A DNA stretch of 64,000 nt from Aliibacillus thermotolerans. GTDB taxonomy: Bacteria > Bacillota > Bacilli > Bacillales > Marinococcaceae. This document shows, piece after piece, positions 26,111 to 33,320 of the stretch (the first letter of the stretch is position 1; each line of letters opens with the position of its first letter). The notes beneath the pieces are model-generated. The model did not search any database. It was not told the origin of the DNA and saw only the letters and a program-made list of their open reading frames with translations. The DNA is taken from positions 62,001-126,000 of the forward strand of contig NZ_WKJG01000039.1 of assembly GCF_027853235.1 (NCBI RefSeq), written 5' to 3'. Made by a program: the position numbers and the translations under genes.

Positions 26111-26184
26111 ATATTCAGACTATCTAATTCTTGATAATTTTGCGCTATATAGTAAGATTAACATAAACAATATACTGTATAACG

Positions 26185-26239
26185 TAACCACGACTCGAAT
26201 AATTCTTTAGGAAACGATTCGATTATTCAAGCGTGGTTA
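26185..26239. promoter_or_regulatory. Long imperfect inverted repeat upstream of the GntR gene
   Basis: TAACCACG pairs with CGTGGTTA at the outside and GAATAAT with ATTATTC inside, around a 17-base centre. No T-run follows. It lies 90 bases before the regulator start, so it may be an operator or a leader structure rather than a terminator. Confidence 0.5.
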
Positions 26240-26328
26240 TATCCGTTGGTTAGTAAGGAGATGGAGGTGAGTTTTTTGACTGAAAACAAATTATTTACGA
26301 TAAACTTTTGGGTAAGGGAGCGTTAAAG

Positions 26329-27018
26329 ATGTCTGAATTAAAATTGAATCCAATTGTAAAAGAAGAAACAACAAAAGAAAGAGTGTATAGGCAAGTGAAA
26401 GAAGCGATATTAAATGGAAATATTTCACCTGATGTCATTTTTACAGAAGTTCAGCTAGCAGAGCAACTAAATACATCAAGAACTCCAGTTCGTGAAACCG
26501 TCCAAGACTTATTAAAAGAAGGGTTAATTGTATCTATCCCGAGAAAAGGTTTACAAGTGAAAAAGATCACTTCCATTGAACAAGAACAAATTTCCTTACT
26601 CCGAACGGCGATTGAAACCAATATTATTCGCAAAATGACAAATAAAATAACTGGTGAACAATTAGATAGTTTAAAAAAGCTTTATCAAAAGCAAATGCGG
26701 GCAAAAGAGAAAAATGATCATTTAACATTTATTGAACTTGACCAACAATTCCATGCATTTCCTCTCAAAGTGTTAAATTATACATTGGCAGAAGAAATTA
26801 TACTTAATTTAAATGAATTAACTCGTTTAGTTGGTTTGCAAGCTTTGGGGAAGTACGGAAGAATGGACGAGGTATTGGAAGAGCACGAGGTGATCATTCG
26901 TGCCATCGAAAAACGAGATGGTGAGCTGGCAGCAGACGCAATGAAAATTCACTTAGAGAACACGAACGAAACATTGGAAGAGATTCAGAGAAAGGAAAAG
27001 GAATCTTCAAACGACTAG
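26329..27018 (+). CDS. GntR family regulator (FadR/FCD subfamily)
   Basis: A 229-residue regulator with an N-terminal winged helix (about residues 15-75; KEAILNGNISPDVIFTEVQL, LNTSRTPVRETVQDL) and a C-terminal all-helical FCD ligand-binding domain with the metal-site pattern DQQFHAF and later HEVIIRAIEKRD. The ATG at 26329 follows AAGGGAG; an upstream TTG would include it. Such regulators usually repress a neighbouring catabolic operon in response to an organic acid, which fits the DUF2848-cupin-flavin reductase genes downstream. Effector unknown. Confidence 0.85.
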   Translation: MSELKLNPIVKEETTKERVYRQVKEAILNGNISPDVIFTEVQLAEQLNTSRTPVRETVQDLLKEGLIVSIPRKGLQVKKITSIEQEQISLLRTAIETNIIRKMTNKITGEQLDSLKKLYQKQMRAKEKNDHLTFIELDQQFHAFPLKVLNYTLAEEIILNLNELTRLVGLQALGKYGRMDEVLEEHEVIIRAIEKRDGELAADAMKIHLENTNETLEEIQRKEKESSND

Positions 27019-27026
27019 CTTGCTGA

Positions 27027-27054
27027 ATGACCTTGTGCGATTGCACGGGGTCAT
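27027..27054 (+). terminator. Hairpin after the GntR gene
   Basis: ATGACCTTGTGC pairs with GCACGGGGTCAT (two G-T pairs) over a GATT loop, nine bases after the stop. The following T content is low, so termination may be partial. Confidence 0.5.
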
Positions 27055-27273
27055 CACTTGTTTTCTGGCTCGAATCAATATAAATATTTTTTTGAGAATA
27101 TTGTGTATACATAATTAAGAGTTTATTATATAGTATACTAATCCAGCGATGACAAGTACAGGAAAAAGAATAGGACGATCTATATTCATATCCATGGGGC
27201 GGATTTATATGATGCCCCTCTTATTATCGAATGAAAGCGTATTCATACGTATAAATTTTTAAGAAGTAGAGTT

Positions 27274-27812
27274 GTGGTCACGCACTCGATGTATTTCGGA
27301 GTGAACAGTAAAAGTATAATGATGCATTTATTCTCGTTACGGATCAATAAAAAGTTCCAGCTTGTCAGAACCTATCGTATATTCATTGGAAAAAAGAATG
27401 ACAAACTAGAAATTGATATCCGGGTCTGGAAGCAGTATATTACACCCGGAAGCGCTTTTACAATAATACCTCGAAAGGTTTACGCCTTGTCATGAGTAGC
27501 GGCGGAATAATTGCAGACTGTCATGAATTTCTTGTTACCGCTGCGTGGCCACTTGCTCGGGTCAAACATTGGAATACGTTTAATGCTGCTAGAGCACTGG
27601 AAAATCAATGCTTCCTTATCTCTTGTAACTGCGTAGGAGAAACACAAGGAGAAATTTTAGGTGGACACAGCCAAATCGTCGATCCATGGGGAAGGGTACA
27701 AGCAACTCTCGATGCATCAGAATCTATTCTTACAGCTGAAATTGATCTCTCACAAATTGAACGAGTAAGGGAAGACTTCCCCCAATTGAAACATCGGGTG
27801 ATGGGGGTGTAG
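27274..27812 (+). pseudogene. Nitrilase-family hydrolase, decayed
   Basis: The last 106 codons (27492-27812) clearly read as the C-terminal part of a carbon-nitrogen hydrolase: VTAAWPLARVKHWNTFNAAR, ALENQCFLISCNCVGET, GGHSQIVDPWG and TAEIDLSQIERVREDFP. The preceding frame (27274-27495) contains degraded pieces: MHLFSL, and LEIDIRVWKQY where functional members have an E-x-C-Y-D-x-R stretch, so the catalytic Cys appears deleted. The two parts are in different frames and the N-terminal third is absent. The gene cannot make an active enzyme. Confidence 0.75.
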
Positions 27813-27819
27813 TCATTCA

Positions 27820-28509
27820 ATGAATTTTACCGTCGGAAAACAAAATATATCTTTTGAACCTGAACGACTATTGATTGCAGGATATACGTCTAAAGATCAA
27901 GAACAACTTAAAAAACACATTGAAGAATTGCAAGTAGAATTAGGAGTTGAACCACCGCCAACCATCCCGATGATCTATGACTTGTCTCCGGAATTGTTGA
28001 CAACAAAGTCAGAAATTACGGTTGTAAAAAATGATACGAGTGGCGAAGCAGAAGTGCTGATTGCCGATATCAATGGTGAATGGTATGTCGGATTAGGAAG
28101 TGATCACACCGACCGTAAATTAGAGTCTGTATCGGTGCAAAAGTCGAAGCAAGTATGTTTAAAACCGATTTCACAAGAACTGTGGCCATTATCCGAGATA
28201 GAGAATCATTGGGATGAGATTGAATTAAAAAGCTGGGTTACACATGACAATGAAAAAGTGCTTTATCAGTCAGGGAAACTGAATGAATTTATGGAACCAA
28301 ATGAATTAGTAAACATTATTAAAGAGCGCGATTATTATTCTCCCCGTGCGGTCATTTTCTGTGGTACGCTACCACTGTTAACGGATGCATTTTTGTATGG
28401 CGAACAATTTCACGCACAACTGTATGATCCGATTCGTGACCGTGCGATTCATTTAAATTACACTGTTCAACTATTAAAAGATGCCGAGGAGGAATATCAA
28501 CATGGGTAA
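27820..28509 (+). CDS. DUF2848 family protein
   Basis: A 229-residue soluble protein resembling the DUF2848 family, often found beside amidases and GntR regulators. Motifs visible are LLIAGYTSKD near the start, EVLIADINGEWYVGLGSDHTDRKLE in the middle and a C-terminal FLYGEQFHAQL segment, suggesting a fumarylacetoacetate-hydrolase-like beta fold. Function is not established. It follows the nitrilase remnant by seven bases and overlaps the cupin gene by eight bases, so the two are translated together. Confidence 0.7.
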   Translation: MNFTVGKQNISFEPERLLIAGYTSKDQEQLKKHIEELQVELGVEPPPTIPMIYDLSPELLTTKSEITVVKNDTSGEAEVLIADINGEWYVGLGSDHTDRKLESVSVQKSKQVCLKPISQELWPLSEIENHWDEIELKSWVTHDNEKVLYQSGKLNEFMEPNELVNIIKERDYYSPRAVIFCGTLPLLTDAFLYGEQFHAQLYDPIRDRAIHLNYTVQLLKDAEEEYQHG

Positions 28510-28855
28510 ACCAGAATTAGAATTTCAAGATTACAAAAACTTTGAAGCAACACCAATTCCGCCAGTAGAAGGGTTGTCACAACGTATTATCGCTCAAATT
28601 CCAGGAACGGATGTAGCAACGAGAATTTTACAGTTCGAGCCTGGAACGGATACAAGTCCAAACGGTATTCAAGTCCATGATTTTTGGGAAGAGCTTTATA
28701 TTATTGAAGGATCAATTATTGACTTGGAGTTAAATGAAGAGTTCACAAGCGGTATGGTAGCGGTTCGTCCACCGGGAATGAAACACGGTCCTTGGAAGTC
28801 TCCGAATGGATGCAAAATATTTGAAGTTCGTTATTACGCCAAAGGTCAAGAGTAA
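28502..28855 (+). CDS. Cupin domain protein
   Basis: A 117-residue single-domain cupin. The first cupin motif is represented by QVHDFWEELYIIEGS and the second by MVAVRPPGMKHGPWKSPNGCKIFEVRYY, giving at least two His and one Glu as possible metal ligands. Such proteins act as dioxygenases, isomerases or hydrolases on small acids. The ATG at 28502, behind GAGGAGG, is preferred to one seven codons earlier. It is translationally coupled to the DUF2848 gene and followed by a flavin reductase. Confidence 0.8.
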   Translation: MGKPELEFQDYKNFEATPIPPVEGLSQRIIAQIPGTDVATRILQFEPGTDTSPNGIQVHDFWEELYIIEGSIIDLELNEEFTSGMVAVRPPGMKHGPWKSPNGCKIFEVRYYAKGQE

Positions 28856-28920
28856 ACCGAGTGGAAAGGGAGGGCATACTCCCTTTCCTTCCAAACGAAG
28901 GAAAAGAGAGGTGTTCATCA

Positions 28921-29394
28921 ATGGATGATCAATTATTTAAAAAAGCGATGTCAAAATTCACAACCGGTGTAACAGTGATTACGACGAAGGATCAGGACGG
29001 GGTTCATGGGATGACAGCGAACGCATTTATGTCTGTATCATTGGATCCGAAACTGGTGCTTATTTCCGTTCATGAAAACGCTCGGATGAACAAGCGAATC
29101 GAACAATCTCAAAAATTTGCCGTGAGCATACTAGCAGATGATCAACAAGAGATGTCTATGTATTTTGCCGGACAGTTAAAAGAAGAACGAGATATCGAAT
29201 TTGAAGAATTTAATGGCTATCCAGTCATTCCGGATGCTGTTGTAAATATTACTTGTGATGTCCACAACGCACACGTAGAAGGAGATCACACGTTATATGT
29301 CGGTGCGGTTACCGATATCAAAATTAATGATAAAGACCCTCTTACTTTATATAGTGGTCAATATGGTGATTTTAAAGCGGTTACTTCTTCATAA
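28921..29394 (+). CDS. Flavin reductase family protein
   Basis: A 157-residue protein of the flavin reductase-like domain family, with FTTGVTVITTKDQDGVHGMTANAFMSVSLDPKLVLISV at the N-terminus and GDHTLYVGAV near the end. These proteins supply reduced FMN or FAD to a partner monooxygenase or act as FMN-binding oxidoreductases. AGAGAGGTG precedes the ATG at 28921. No oxygenase partner is encoded here, and the neighbouring nitrilase is broken, so the pathway may be incomplete. A FAD synthetase-like gene follows 27 bases later. Confidence 0.85.
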   Translation: MDDQLFKKAMSKFTTGVTVITTKDQDGVHGMTANAFMSVSLDPKLVLISVHENARMNKRIEQSQKFAVSILADDQQEMSMYFAGQLKEERDIEFEEFNGYPVIPDAVVNITCDVHNAHVEGDHTLYVGAVTDIKINDKDPLTLYSGQYGDFKAVTSS

Positions 29395-29421
29395 TTTTAC
29401 ACAGTCTTGGAGGTACGTGTC

Positions 29422-30285
29422 GTGAAAGTGTATGATATTCATCATGAAAAAAAGCCAATTTCCCAAATAAAAACGTCCCCTTCGGTATTAGCCCTTGGAT
29501 TTTTTGATGGATTGCATCTCGGCCATCAAAAATTATTACAAGAAGCGAAACAAATTGCGAAAAAGAAACGATTGGAATTTGCAGTGATGACATTTTATCC
29601 ACATCCAAGTCAAATGATTCCCGCCAAAAATAAAATAACAAAATATCTTTCCCCCCTTTATATAAAAGAAAAAATGATGTCTTCGCTTGGTGTGGAAACG
29701 ATGTACGTGGTAGATTTCAATTCTTCTTTTTCGCGCTTGTCTCCTCAAGACTTTGTTGACCAGTATATCGTTGGAGCTAATGCAAAACACGTTGTTGCAG
29801 GCTTTGATTTCAGATACGGTTTCAAAGGACAAGGAACGATGGAACAACTGAAAATCGACAGTGCCAACCGTTTCGAGGTAACCACGATTTCGAAAATTGA
29901 AAAAAATGAGCAAAAAATCAGCTCTACTCTCATTCGACAGTTATTGCGTGCGGGGCGTGTAGCAGAAATACCGAATTACTTAGGGGACTATTATGCGATT
30001 AGTGGCAAAGTAAAGACAATTTCCCCCTCCTCCCATGATGGATATACCGATCGAATCAATATGCAAGCAGAAAAAGATTATGTCATACCGATTCACGGCA
30101 CGTATCATGTGGAAGTGAATATTGGTCAAGAGACGTATCACGGTATGTGTGAAGTAACGACTGAATCTCTTGAAGGGAATTTACAAATCTTTCTAGAGAC
30201 CTCGTTAGCTCGAGAGATATTATTTGGGGAAGTTATCCACGTATCCTGGATAGACAGAGTGGAAGCAGTGAGTCATCTCATCTAA
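29422..30285 (+). CDS. RibF-like FAD synthetase with atypical C-terminal domain
   Basis: A 287-residue relative of bifunctional riboflavin kinase/FAD synthetase. The N-terminal nucleotidyltransferase part is well kept: LGFFDGLHLGHQKLL at about residues 25-39, later SSTLIRQLLRAGRV. The C-terminal riboflavin-kinase barrel starts normally (YLGDYYAISGKV) but lacks the G-x-PTxN region and the usual ending, so kinase activity is doubtful. It may adenylylate FMN only, or be a regulator. The GTG at 29422 follows TTGGAGG. It sits directly after the flavin reductase and is probably co-transcribed with it, which suggests dedicated flavin supply. Confidence 0.8.
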   Translation: MKVYDIHHEKKPISQIKTSPSVLALGFFDGLHLGHQKLLQEAKQIAKKKRLEFAVMTFYPHPSQMIPAKNKITKYLSPLYIKEKMMSSLGVETMYVVDFNSSFSRLSPQDFVDQYIVGANAKHVVAGFDFRYGFKGQGTMEQLKIDSANRFEVTTISKIEKNEQKISSTLIRQLLRAGRVAEIPNYLGDYYAISGKVKTISPSSHDGYTDRINMQAEKDYVIPIHGTYHVEVNIGQETYHGMCEVTTESLEGNLQIFLETSLAREILFGEVIHVSWIDRVEAVSHLI

Positions 30286-30289
30286 AAAG

Positions 30290-30335
30290 AAATGGAGCCG
30301 TCTCAATTGGATAGATGAGACAGCTCCATTTTTTA
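30290..30335. terminator. Terminator, bidirectional
   Basis: AAATGGAGC and GTCTCA pair with TGAGAC and GCTCCATTT, followed by TTTTT on the plus strand and preceded by an A-rich run that serves the convergent ytoA gene. Confidence 0.85.
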
Positions 30336-30337
30336 TC

Positions 30338-30859
30338 TTATTTTGGAAGCGGAGAACTGTTTTTGTAAATTTGTCCTCTTTGTACGTATGTTTCGCGGAT
30401 TCTTTGCATTTCCACAAAATCGTCTTCTGTTAACTCTCTAATCACTTTTGCAGGGCGACCGAATGCAAGTGTCCGGGGTGGTATGACTTTACCAGGAGGA
30501 ACAAGACTTCCAGCCCCGATAAATGCTTCTTCGCCAATTTCTGCCTTATCTAACACGTGCGACCCCATCCCGATGAGCGCCCCTTTGCGAATAATGGCAC
30601 TATGAAGAAGAACCATATGACCAACCGTGACGTCATCTTCTATAATCAGTGGATTATTCGGGCTTTGATGTAAAACGGAATTATCTTGAATACTGACTCG
30701 ATCTCCAATAATGGTCGGTGCCACATCTCCACGAATGGACGTATTAAACCAGACACTCGATTTTTCACCGATTTTTACATCTCCTGTAATGGTGACATAA
30801 TCAGCAATGTAGGCGCTATGGTGAATGGTGGGAACAACTCCTTGATACGGATAAATCAT
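30338..30859 (-). CDS. ytoA: Gamma-class carbonic anhydrase family protein YtoA
   Basis: A 173-residue left-handed beta-helix protein built from hexapeptide repeats (residues about 15-140), with IRGDVAPTIIGDRVSIQDNSVLH and the His-containing VTVGHMVLLHSA segment. The three His typical of gamma carbonic anhydrases can be placed at NSVLH, VGHM and LLHS. Activity of YtoA-type proteins is not firmly known. It lies divergent from ytpA, the same pairing as in B. subtilis. Confidence 0.88.
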   Translation of the reverse strand: MIYPYQGVVPTIHHSAYIADYVTITGDVKIGEKSSVWFNTSIRGDVAPTIIGDRVSIQDNSVLHQSPNNPLIIEDDVTVGHMVLLHSAIIRKGALIGMGSHVLDKAEIGEEAFIGAGSLVPPGKVIPPRTLAFGRPAKVIRELTEDDFVEMQRIRETYVQRGQIYKNSSPLPK

Positions 30860-30976
30860 GTCAAACTCCCTCTCTTATTCATAAGTATGTTTTCTTATGT
30901 AAGTGTAGCAAAAAAAGTAGTAAAATGAATAGAGGGAACTAGTTGTGTTGGTGATTGGAAAAGGTAGGGATGTGAA

Positions 30977-31756
30977 ATGATGAAGAAATGGTTAAGTAAT
31001 CGAGCGCGGGGAACCGTGATCATCGTCCATGGGGCAGGGGAACATCACGGACGTTATCAATGGCTTATTCAATATTTGAACAGTCAAAACTTGCACGTCG
31101 TCAGCGGAGATTTACCGGGTCATGGACGGACGAGAGAAAGACGAGGACATATTGATCATTTTGATGATTACATAGAAACGGTGTATGAATGGTATAAAGA
31201 AGCAGTTTCTTATCAACTGCCCGTTTTTTTATTTGGACATAGTATGGGCGGTTTAATAAGCATTCGAGCGCTGATGGAAAAGTATTTACCGATGAATGGA
31301 GTCGTGTTGTCTTCTCCATGTCTTGGATTATACGAATATCCGAACAAAGTACTTGATGTTCTTTCTCGGGCAACGCATCGTTTACTTCCGAGTTGGAGCG
31401 TGGATACCGGCATCACAGCCGAAAAGATAACAAGAAATAAAGAAATTCGCCGCTTATATGAACAAGACGAACTCATCGTTCATCAGGTGACAGCAAGATG
31501 GTATCAAGAGTTATTAAAAGCGATGAAAAAAGTGATGCTAGAAACAGAACGGTTTCCAGATGTACCACTTTTATTAATGCAAGCGGGCGAAGATTATATT
31601 GTCGATAAAGAAGCGACACATCGATGGTTTAATCGATTGATGATTCATGATCGTTCGTTAAAAGAATGGAAAGGACTATACCACGAACTGCTTAGTGAAC
31701 CTGAAAGAGAAGAAGTTTTCCGCTTTATGATGAATTTTATTCACCAACGTTTATAG
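30977..31756 (+). CDS. ytpA: Alpha/beta hydrolase, lysophospholipase-like YtpA
   Basis: A 259-residue monoacylglycerol-lipase type hydrolase. Key elements are IVHGAGEHHGRYQWL (oxyanion region), LPGHGRTRERRGH, the nucleophile elbow FGHSMGG, and a C-terminal acid/His pair in QAGEDYIVDKEA and GLYHELLSEPE. B. subtilis YtpA is linked to phospholipid hydrolysis that yields the antibiotic lysophospholipid bacilysocin. Its divergent neighbour ytoA supports the assignment. The element of repeat family A starts seven bases after the stop codon. Confidence 0.85.
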   Translation: MMKKWLSNRARGTVIIVHGAGEHHGRYQWLIQYLNSQNLHVVSGDLPGHGRTRERRGHIDHFDDYIETVYEWYKEAVSYQLPVFLFGHSMGGLISIRALMEKYLPMNGVVLSSPCLGLYEYPNKVLDVLSRATHRLLPSWSVDTGITAEKITRNKEIRRLYEQDELIVHQVTARWYQELLKAMKKVMLETERFPDVPLLLMQAGEDYIVDKEATHRWFNRLMIHDRSLKEWKGLYHELLSEPEREEVFRFMMNFIHQRL

Positions 31757-31762
31757 CAAACT

Positions 31763-32243
31763 GAGGCTGTCTAATAAGTCCTGAAAAATAAATCGAGCGT
31801 TCCTTTCAACAATCATTTAGCGCTGAAACGGTGCCATACATCGTGCATGGATTGCTTTCAACAATGGTGTTTGGATCGAAACGGTGCCATGATCCATTCA
31901 TCGCTTGTTTCCACAAACTATTTTTGAATGAAACGGTGGCATGAGTGATCCATGGCTCGCTTCCATTAGCTGTTTTTGAATGAAACAGTGTTATGATCCA
32001 TTCATGGCCTACTTCCATTAGCTATTTTTATATAAAACGATAGCATGACCCATCCATGGGTTGCTTTCACAAGCAATACTTTGATCAAACGATAGCATGA
32101 CTATCCATGAATTACTTCCATCAACAATTTGGTGTTGGAAACATGCCTATTCGGCCAAGAGGCGTTTCCAGAAGTAATTTTTGATGAAGCGATAACAAAA
32201 AAATGTCCAAAAAGTCACCAATCATGACTTTTTAGACAGCTCC
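31763..32243 (-). repeat. Repeat family A, copy 2 (481 bp, terminal inverted repeats)
   Basis: The ends are near-perfect inverted repeats: GAGGCTGTCTAATAAGTCCTG on the left, and the right end reads GGAGCTGTCTAAAAAGTCATG in reverse complement, with 17 of 21 positions matching. Inside are about six or seven degenerate 50-55-bp units, each with GAAACGGTG-like and CATTCATxGCTTG-like blocks, plus a unique block with GCCTATTCGGCCAAGAGG. It is inverted relative to the shorter copy at 8686-8972. No transposase is encoded, so it is MITE-like. It fills the whole ytpA-ytiB gap. Confidence 0.88.
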
Positions 32244-32252
32244 GATTTACAA

Positions 32253-32819
32253 TCATTGATATGGCTCATCTTTTTCAATCATAGTTAGTTCTCCTGTTTC
32301 TGGAGAGATGACCAGTCCGTGGACAAGGGTGTTTTTAGGCAGAAGGGGATGGCGTTTAATAATTTCGACGCTGTGACGTACGTTATCTTCGACGTCATCA
32401 AAACCTTCTAACCATTTATCAATATCAATTCCTGCGTAGGCCGCCGCTTCAATTTGAGATAAATCAAGACCATTTTCTTTTGCTTTATCCATGATCATGT
32501 TTGCTCTTAATCCTGTCATTCCACAGTCATAATGCCCAATGACAGCGACTTCTTCTGCTTGAAGCTGATACAAAGAGACGATAATACTTCTCATAATACT
32601 CCCAAAGGGGTGTGAGATGACGGCTCCTGCATTTTTGATGATTTTCGCGTCCCCATTGGATAAGTTGAGTGCGCGAGGAAGCATTTCGGTTAAACGGGTA
32701 TCCATGCAAGTTAAAATCACAAGCTTTTTATTTGGGTATCGCGTCGTTCGATATTTTTCGTATTGTTTACTTTTAACGAATTGTTGGTTGAATTCCATAA
32801 TTTGATCGATGGAAGACAT
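32253..32819 (-). CDS. ytiB: Beta-carbonic anhydrase-like protein YtiB
   Basis: A 188-residue beta-class carbonic anhydrase relative. The zinc ligands can be placed as Cys in ILTCMDTRLTEM, and His and Cys in GHYDCGMTG. The MDTR motif with the catalytic Asp/Arg dyad is present, and GAVISHPFGSIMRS fits the family. It would interconvert carbon dioxide and bicarbonate. AAAAGGAGTGG precedes the ATG. An (AT)8 tract lies 24 bases upstream of the start. Confidence 0.88.
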   Translation of the reverse strand: MSSIDQIMEFNQQFVKSKQYEKYRTTRYPNKKLVILTCMDTRLTEMLPRALNLSNGDAKIIKNAGAVISHPFGSIMRSIIVSLYQLQAEEVAVIGHYDCGMTGLRANMIMDKAKENGLDLSQIEAAAYAGIDIDKWLEGFDDVEDNVRHSVEIIKRHPLLPKNTLVHGLVISPETGELTMIEKDEPYQ

Positions 32820-32842
32820 CTATTCCACTCCTTTTGCGACCC

Positions 32843-32858
32843 ATATATATATATATAT
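32843..32858. repeat. (AT)8 simple repeat upstream of ytiB
   Basis: Eight perfect AT dinucleotides lie in the likely promoter/leader region of ytiB. On the minus strand part of it could serve as a -10 box. Confidence 0.8.
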
Positions 32859-32942
32859 GAAATGATTTTACCACGTTTTTGAAATAAGAAAAATACATTT
32901 TTATCGTATGAATGAACCCTCGCATATCTATCGTAGCGTCAC

Positions 32943-32971
32943 TTGACATGTTCCGCTAAAATTCATAAAAT
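32943..32971 (+). promoter_or_regulatory. leuS promoter
   Basis: TTGACA (32943-32948), a 17-base spacer and TAAAAT (32966-32971), directly upstream of the T-box leader. Confidence 0.85.
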
Positions 32972-32977
32972 ATGGAG

Positions 32978-33280
32978 TATTGATGAAGAAAAGATGAACG
33001 TATGAAACGGCATATAGTGACAAACGATGAGAAGGAATAGTAGCGGGTCGACTGGGGTTCAGAGAGCTGACGGTAGGTGCGAGTCAGACGAAAGTTCCGC
33101 GAACTCCCCTTTTAGTTGCAAAGGTGAAATTGTAGTAACCTTTGCCGTTTTTCCGCGTTAAGGAATTTGAGTGGACGATTATTGATACTGTTAATCGTCA
33201 ATTAGGGTGGTACCGCGGGATTGGACAAACGTCAGCCTCTCGTCCCTTATGAATGTTTATAGGGGCGAGGGGATTTTTCT
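32978..33280 (+). promoter_or_regulatory. T-box leader of leuS (leucine specifier CUC)
   Basis: A classical T-box riboswitch. The T-box sequence AGGGTGGTACCGCG is at 33204-33217, and a terminator formed by CCTCTCGTCCC and GGGGCGAGGGG with a T-run ends at 33280. The stem-I region contains GAACTCCCC at 33101-33109, and CTC at 33104-33106 is the natural Leu specifier codon. Uncharged tRNA-Leu binding would favour readthrough into leuS. About 340 bases separate the promoter and the start codon, almost all of them leader. Confidence 0.93.
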
Positions 33281-33320
33281 TTATAGATGTACATAAATCA
33301 TTAGGGAGGCGTTTTCACAA

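Noticed and set aside
31800-32150. Regularly spaced ~52-bp units resembling a CRISPR array
   Set aside because: The units are degenerate along their whole length, there is no constant repeat with unique spacers, and no cas genes are nearby. They belong to the MITE-like element.
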